Assembly: GCF_000090795.2 (NCBI RefSeq)
Contig: NW_003546261.1
Location: 526,131 to 560,530 of the forward strand
DNA length: 34,400 nucleotides
Source: Amphimedon queenslandica
Taxonomy: Eukaryota; Porifera; Demospongiae; Haplosclerida; Niphatidae
Reading direction: 5' to 3'
Part shown: positions 30,494 through 34,400 of the stretch, in pieces
Position numbering within the stretch: the first letter of the stretch is position 1
Layout: every line of letters starts with the position of its first letter
Made by a program: the position numbers and the translations under genes
Notes under the pieces: generated by a model
Seen by the model: only the letters and a program-made list of their open reading frames with translations
Told to the model about the DNA's origin: nothing
The model's database searches: none

Positions 30494-31680
30494 TTAACAT
30501 TCTCCTTTCCACTGGAAGTACTCATTAAGATATTGCATGTGAATTGCTGTGAGATCAATATCTTTTACAACTATCTCTGATTCAACAAAAGCAGCATTTT
30601 GCCTTTTAATACACTGGACATTTGCATGGTAATAAACATTTTGTAGTTTACTTTGACGTAATGTGGTAGTAGCATCCCGAAAAGGCCTCGTTTCTTCATG
30701 ACAATTAACTAAATTCATTGGTGGATCAGGTAGTGATCCATCAGCCTTACGTACAAAGTCACCACCTCATCCACAACATTTTTTGATGCGATAGTTTAAG
30801 AGCTTAACAACATATGGCTTCTCATGATGATGACTGAGTGGCCTAACTGGATCTGAATATGAAGTTGGTACAGGAGGGACATAGGGAAACCAATGTGGAG
30901 AAGACCAGGATGGTGATGTCCAGTTGCTGCTTCCATAACCATAAATAGGTGAGGTCATACCAACAAAAGCAGAACTCTCACTACTACCTGTAGGAGATAT
31001 AGGAAGGTCAAACATTGGAGGACTACATGATGGAGGTTGGTTATACCAAGGAGAAGAAGTCCATGATGGTGAAGTCCAATTACGGTTGCTACCATACACA
31101 GGTGAATTCACAATGTTGAATGCTGATGAGGAAGATAATGGTGTTTCTAGAGAGGTTTGAGACTCAGTTGCGGAAGCCGAATTGGTAGTAGATGAATGCT
31201 CATTTGTAGTCGTAGGAAAGTCAACCTGTGAAGTAATAGAAACTCGATTTCTTGATGTAGTGCCTTTCCTAGTACACTTCCAAGCACTTTTGGAACCAGC
31301 AGCCTGCTTCTTTTTTCTGCTTGACATGAGATTCATCAGATTAGAATCTCTAGGTTCTTTTTGCAGTACTGCTACAAAGGCAGAAAGACAATCCAGCAGT
31401 CAGATACAGTACAAGCATGTTCTTACGGCGGCAATAGAAACACAAAGAACAGCTGGGTAGTGAAAAATTCTGTTACTTCTCCAAACAGCACAGTTAGGGT
31501 CACAAAATATTTTCTCTCCTTTCCCTTTTCTTAAAAAGTATGGCCTTTTCAAGGATTGCTAGCAACCATAAAACCTTGTTTATGGCCTGGGGCTGGAACA
31601 ATGCTACCTTCAGTGTTAAGAAGAGCTGTGGCTTTCTCGCACATTAGGGCAGTTGAATCATGTCCAGAAATCCACAGTAC
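30494..31680 (-). pseudogene. Lineage-expanded protein with SWIM-like segment and C-terminal Cys/His motif; one in-frame TGA
   Basis: Two blocks are visible. At 31680-31430 the reading STALMCEKATALLNTEGSIV and PAPGHKQGFMVAS is followed, in another frame, by KIFCDPNCAVWRSNRI, which recalls the C-x(n)-C-x-x-W start of SWIM-type zinc fingers; the usual C-S-H is not readable. A strong acceptor (TTTCTGCCTTTGTAG) near 31373 opens a long exon: basic SSRKKKQAAGSKSAWKC, a Ser/Trp/Pro-rich middle with two repeats of about 70 residues (NWTSPSWTSSPW and NWTSPSWSSPHW), then KPYVVKLLNYRIKKCCG. A TGA follows at 30769-30771 where relatives, as I recall them, have Cys. The frame then stays open for 74 codons from the next Met (NVYYHANVQCIKRQNAAFVE) to a stop at 30494. 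Function unknown. It is divergent from the chromodomain gene. Confidence 0.5.
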
Positions 31681-31775
31681 CATGTGGACATTTGCAAATA
31701 ATGATATTCATAGTTCAATTAATTATTGTAATCATATTCATGATCAATAATTAAGCGTTGTCACGGTAACAAGCA
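31681..31775. promoter_or_regulatory. Candidate shared upstream region of two divergent genes
   Basis: Only about 95 bp of AT-rich sequence separates the last recognised block of the minus-strand SWIM-like gene from the ATG of the plus-strand chromodomain gene. The minus-strand gene may have more 5' exons, so a shared promoter is a guess from spacing. Confidence 0.25.
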
Positions 31776-32538
31776 ATGGCGCATGAATGTAAACAAAATA
31801 AAACTCCTGGATTCTACAAGGAGTTTCTTGAAGATGAAGAAATAGTGGAAGATGTAGTAGGATTTGTGACTGGTAATGGTGCTCAAGATAGTGTTTATGA
31901 GGTGGAGAGGTTGGTTGAGAAGAGAATTAAGAAGGTAGGTAGGCTTTGTAGGCTAGTATTTGGTTAGTGATTGTACTGTCATACAGGGTCATACATGGTA
32001 CTTGGTTCTGTGGAAGGGATACTCTAAAGAGGAAGCATCATGGGTACCATCTAAAGATATTACTTCTTTTGCTATTAGGTACACTGAACTGAGAACTGGG
32101 CCCGGTCCACAACATTCTTGTTTTAATTGTAGGTTATATAATGAACCAGAACCAAGCCTAAGAGTACTATTAGATGACATAAGTAGCCTAAGATCAGCTT
32201 TGCAGAATAGTCTAAAGTCTGCTTTTATTCACAGAACTAAACTATCCATCACTTTTCATCGTCATTCATTCAATTTTCTTTTTAAAGACATGGGATGGTC
32301 TGTCAGATCTAAACCTGGCAAGCTATATGACAGGAGTGATTTCTCAATGACATATTTTGAGAAAGACTTTTCTCGTCATTGTAACAAACATAGTGAAGGC
32401 TGCCAAGTTGTTTTTCCGATCTACATGTACAGCCATATTGTCTTTCATCCAAAGTCATTCAATTCTGACAAGTCATGTAGGAACAGAAGTTTCAGTGAGA
32501 CCCTGACAGTTGGCTTAGTGAAACGTTATACAGAGTGA
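31776..32538 (+). CDS. Chromodomain protein, two exons, intact
   Basis: Exon 1 (31776-31934) and exon 2 (31987-32538) join across a 52-bp intron (GTAGGTAGG...CATACAG) in phase 0 to give about 236 residues with no stop. Residues about 40-85 form a chromodomain: SVYEVERLVEKRIKK, then across the splice HTWYLVLWKGYSKEEASWVP. The three aromatic cage positions known from HP1/Polycomb (Y in YEVE, W and Y in LWKGY) are all present, so binding of a methylated histone tail is plausible. The C-terminal 150 residues (FNCRLYNEPEPSLRVLLDDI, HRHSFNFLFKDMGWSV, YSHIVFHPKSF) do not match a domain I know. No integrase or reverse transcriptase is attached, so this is not a chromovirus fragment. It is convergent with the next gene. 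Nuclear location is inferred. Confidence 0.85.
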
Positions 32539-32652
32539 ACTGAATAACTTTTATGTTAGTATGATACACGAGATAACTATCTGTGTGTGTATATGTCTGT
32601 ACAGTTATTAATAATTATAAAAACTGAACTTGTCACAGTGAAGACACGCTTT

Positions 32653-34400
32653 TTAGTCTTTGTCTTGCTCTGTGTCGATCTCTCTATCTTCATCGCCTAG
32701 CATGCAAGGTAAGGCCAATTTTCTTCTCTTTTCTATTATGCCTTCTTTCCAGTAAGTTAAATCATGCTTGTCGTACTTTCTCTTCTCTCTTCTGCTGTCA
32801 TGTAGCTCTTCTACTCTACTTGATGTTAGTATGATGTCTCTGGGGGCGTCACAGTGGTTACTGGAGAAGTGATGCTTTCTAGCTGTGTGGTTATTCTTCT
32901 CTACTCCTACAATGAAAATGAAAGGTTCCCTGATAAAAATGGTGGTATGACTACCTTGACCAGTAAATCTTTTAATGCCCTTGTGGTGTCTCATCAATAA
33001 AGGTACATGAAATGCCAATACATGCATGTATGGGGTCACATTAGACTTGCTGTAGCCATCGTATGGGAAGGTGATAAAGTCCCAAGTCCACTGTATTGCC
33101 TATTGTATAAATTTATTGTATTAATTATTTTCATTGATGCTTGTTAATTTACTTTCCCTTGCACTTCATGTATTTCTTCCTCAGTTGGATTGAGTGTGCC
33201 AATGAGCTGATAGATATCTTTGAAATCCTGTAACGCATATACTGTAACAATTTTAAAATGTAATATACTAACCACCCAGTGTTTCATTAGTTTTCTTCCC
33301 AATTCCTCATTAAAAATTTCTGTAAACTTTGCTGGTAATTTATGGAGCAATTTCTTCCTGTCACTGCCACGTAGTGATGTCCACTCCAGTTCATCTCTCT
33401 TACACTTGGAAGACCATATCTGTGTACATGTGTATAACACTCTGCCATAACTATTTATTATTTTTTAACTCACACGATATGTTACACCACATGATGTAAT
33501 TGACTGTGCTACTAAATCGATATGTTTTGTGCTACTTTTAGCAGCAATATCTCTTGAATCATGTGCTTTTGCAATCCATATTAGATTTCGGATCAAGATA
33601 TCTGTAATTCTAAACATTAGGTGTAACTCGTCAATTACCACCTACAAGTATAATAGATCGTACATAATACTTTGATTGGCAAACCTGTTCAAGTTCAATA
33701 TTTATTAATGGTTGATGGAGAACACCGAAAGACTTTGTTTTAGCACAAGACTCAAGTGAAGCAAGGGATCGAGCCTGCTTAATCTCATAATCTTCTGGTA
33801 GTACACTTGTGTCAAATCTGTTGTGTTATCTTGTATAGTAAGTTATTGTACTTAATCATCTCACCTCATATCCTTTTTGATAGTACAATATAAGCAGGCA
33901 TAATTAGCATGGGCTGCATTTAGTCCCAAAAGAAGTAGCAAAAACTGAGGTGTATATAAATGTAGGTTACTGATAAATCACTACAATTATTCTAACCTTA
34001 TAATCTCCTCCAAGAATAAATTTAATGCTGCATGACTTGTCTTCAACAGTTATTTGATTATTTGTGATGGTATCATTAATTTCTATTAGGACCGGAGAAA
34101 ACTCACTTTTTAATGTCTCATTTTTCCTCTCCCCGAATCACAGCTGAGGTATGTGTACCTATTATTGTTTTAAAATTACCTTCATCATGTTTCATTACCT
34201 ATAGCAGAGGATGACTTGGGATCTAGCAAAGGGAATGAAAATGACAGCAGGATGAACGATGCTGATCTGTAAAAAGGAGCTCCATCACCAGATATCTTTA
34301 CTTCAATTGGAGACTCCAACTCTTGCCCAGCAGGTATTAGTCGGCGTAATGACAGTTGAAGGTAATCTGTGAAAGACATGTACCATCCATTTGAAGGGGT
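32653..34400 (-). CDS. Nine-exon conserved gene, CACTA-like DDE transposase-derived protein (inferred); 5' end outside window
   Basis: Minus-strand exons: 34400-34199, 34143-33997, 33944-33865, 33817-33685, 33641-33474, 33419-33273, 33227-33153, 33090-32955 and 32906-32653. They are separated by GT-AG introns of 43-62 bp with compatible phases. Conserved blocks in order are EVKISGDGAPF and SASFILLSFSFP; IKFILGGDYK joined to FLLLLLGLNAAHANYACLYC; VVIDELHLMFRITDILIRNL; SCGVTYR joined to IWSSK; ELEWTSLRGSDRKKLL; and TPYMHVLAFHVPLLM, FTGQ joined to GVEKNNH. The Asp in SGDGA, the Asp in GGDYK followed by C-x-x-C, and the acidic IDELH helix parallel the DDE plus C(2)C layout of CACTA-type transposases. 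That is an inference from spacing. The only flaw is one missing base in an A/T run at 34121-34125. The conserved part visible is about 447 codons. Confidence 0.72.

Noticed and set aside
31989-32180. Minus-strand frame within the chromodomain gene
   Set aside because: It is antisense to exon 2 of a clearly coding, spliced gene.
31776-32538. Chromodomain as the tail of a chromovirus (Ty3/gypsy) integrase
   Set aside because: No integrase precedes it, it has its own ATG and a small intron, and the chromodomain is near the N-terminus, not at the end.
1-34400. CRISPR array, rRNA, tRNA or prokaryotic signals
   Set aside because: I saw no regularly spaced repeats, tRNA box pairs or rRNA core sequences. 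Splice structure and transposon types are eukaryotic.

Overview
This window looks like metazoan nuclear DNA, most plausibly from an early-branching animal with a compact intron style such as a demosponge. It is AT-rich, coding segments are split by GT-AG introns of about 43-62 bp at the right end, and most recognisable coding material belongs to transposon families common in sponge and cnidarian genomes. The organism is an inference from style only. No bacterial operon, rRNA, tRNA or CRISPR feature was seen.

Layout. 2-626: 3' end of a Ty3/gypsy-type LTR retrotransposon (integrase C-terminus, polypurine tract, LTR with a trinucleotide microsatellite). 867-1818, possibly to about 2300: a minus-strand multi-exon gene with a cysteine-rich C-terminus, not identified. 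2517-3960: an old tandem duplication (period about 759 bp). About 4271-7803: a decayed hAT element with a ZMYM1-like transposase on the minus strand. 8040-8401: a HIRAN-like fragment (minus). 8490-10274: a decayed pogo/Tigger element (plus). 10434-11060: a second tandem duplication (about 310 bp). 11162-14152: a BED-type hAT element with both ends and a near-identical 8-bp target duplication. 14407-18171: a pogo-like element with matching terminal inverted repeats and TA duplications that holds two convergent genes, a DDE transposase (plus) and a HIRAN-plus-Ulp1 protease protein (minus). A 355-bp Tigger deletion derivative is nested between the two genes. 18172-21586: mostly anonymous DNA with a 185-bp foldback and a third tandem duplication. 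21587-22991: a decayed Crypton tyrosine recombinase (minus). 23063-23160: a near-perfect palindrome. 23229-28703: a decayed Helitron (minus) with a PIF1-type helicase. 29299-29980: a truncated third pogo-like transposase (plus).

The right end is different in character. A minus-strand gene with a SWIM-like segment and a Cys/His C-terminal motif (30494-31680) is divergent from an intact two-exon chromodomain gene (31776-32538, plus). The latter is convergent with a nine-exon minus-strand gene (32653 to beyond 34400) whose conserved blocks resemble a CACTA-like DDE transposase-derived protein. These last two look functional or very recently so; almost all else is relic mobile DNA.

The most interesting object is the two-gene pogo-like element at 14407-18171. 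A SUMO/Ulp1-type protease fused to a HIRAN-like domain, delivered inside well-defined pogo ends, is a combination I do not know as a described transposon architecture. A second HIRAN-like fragment beside another pogo transposase at 8.1-8.5 kb hints that the association may recur. I could not run any database search.
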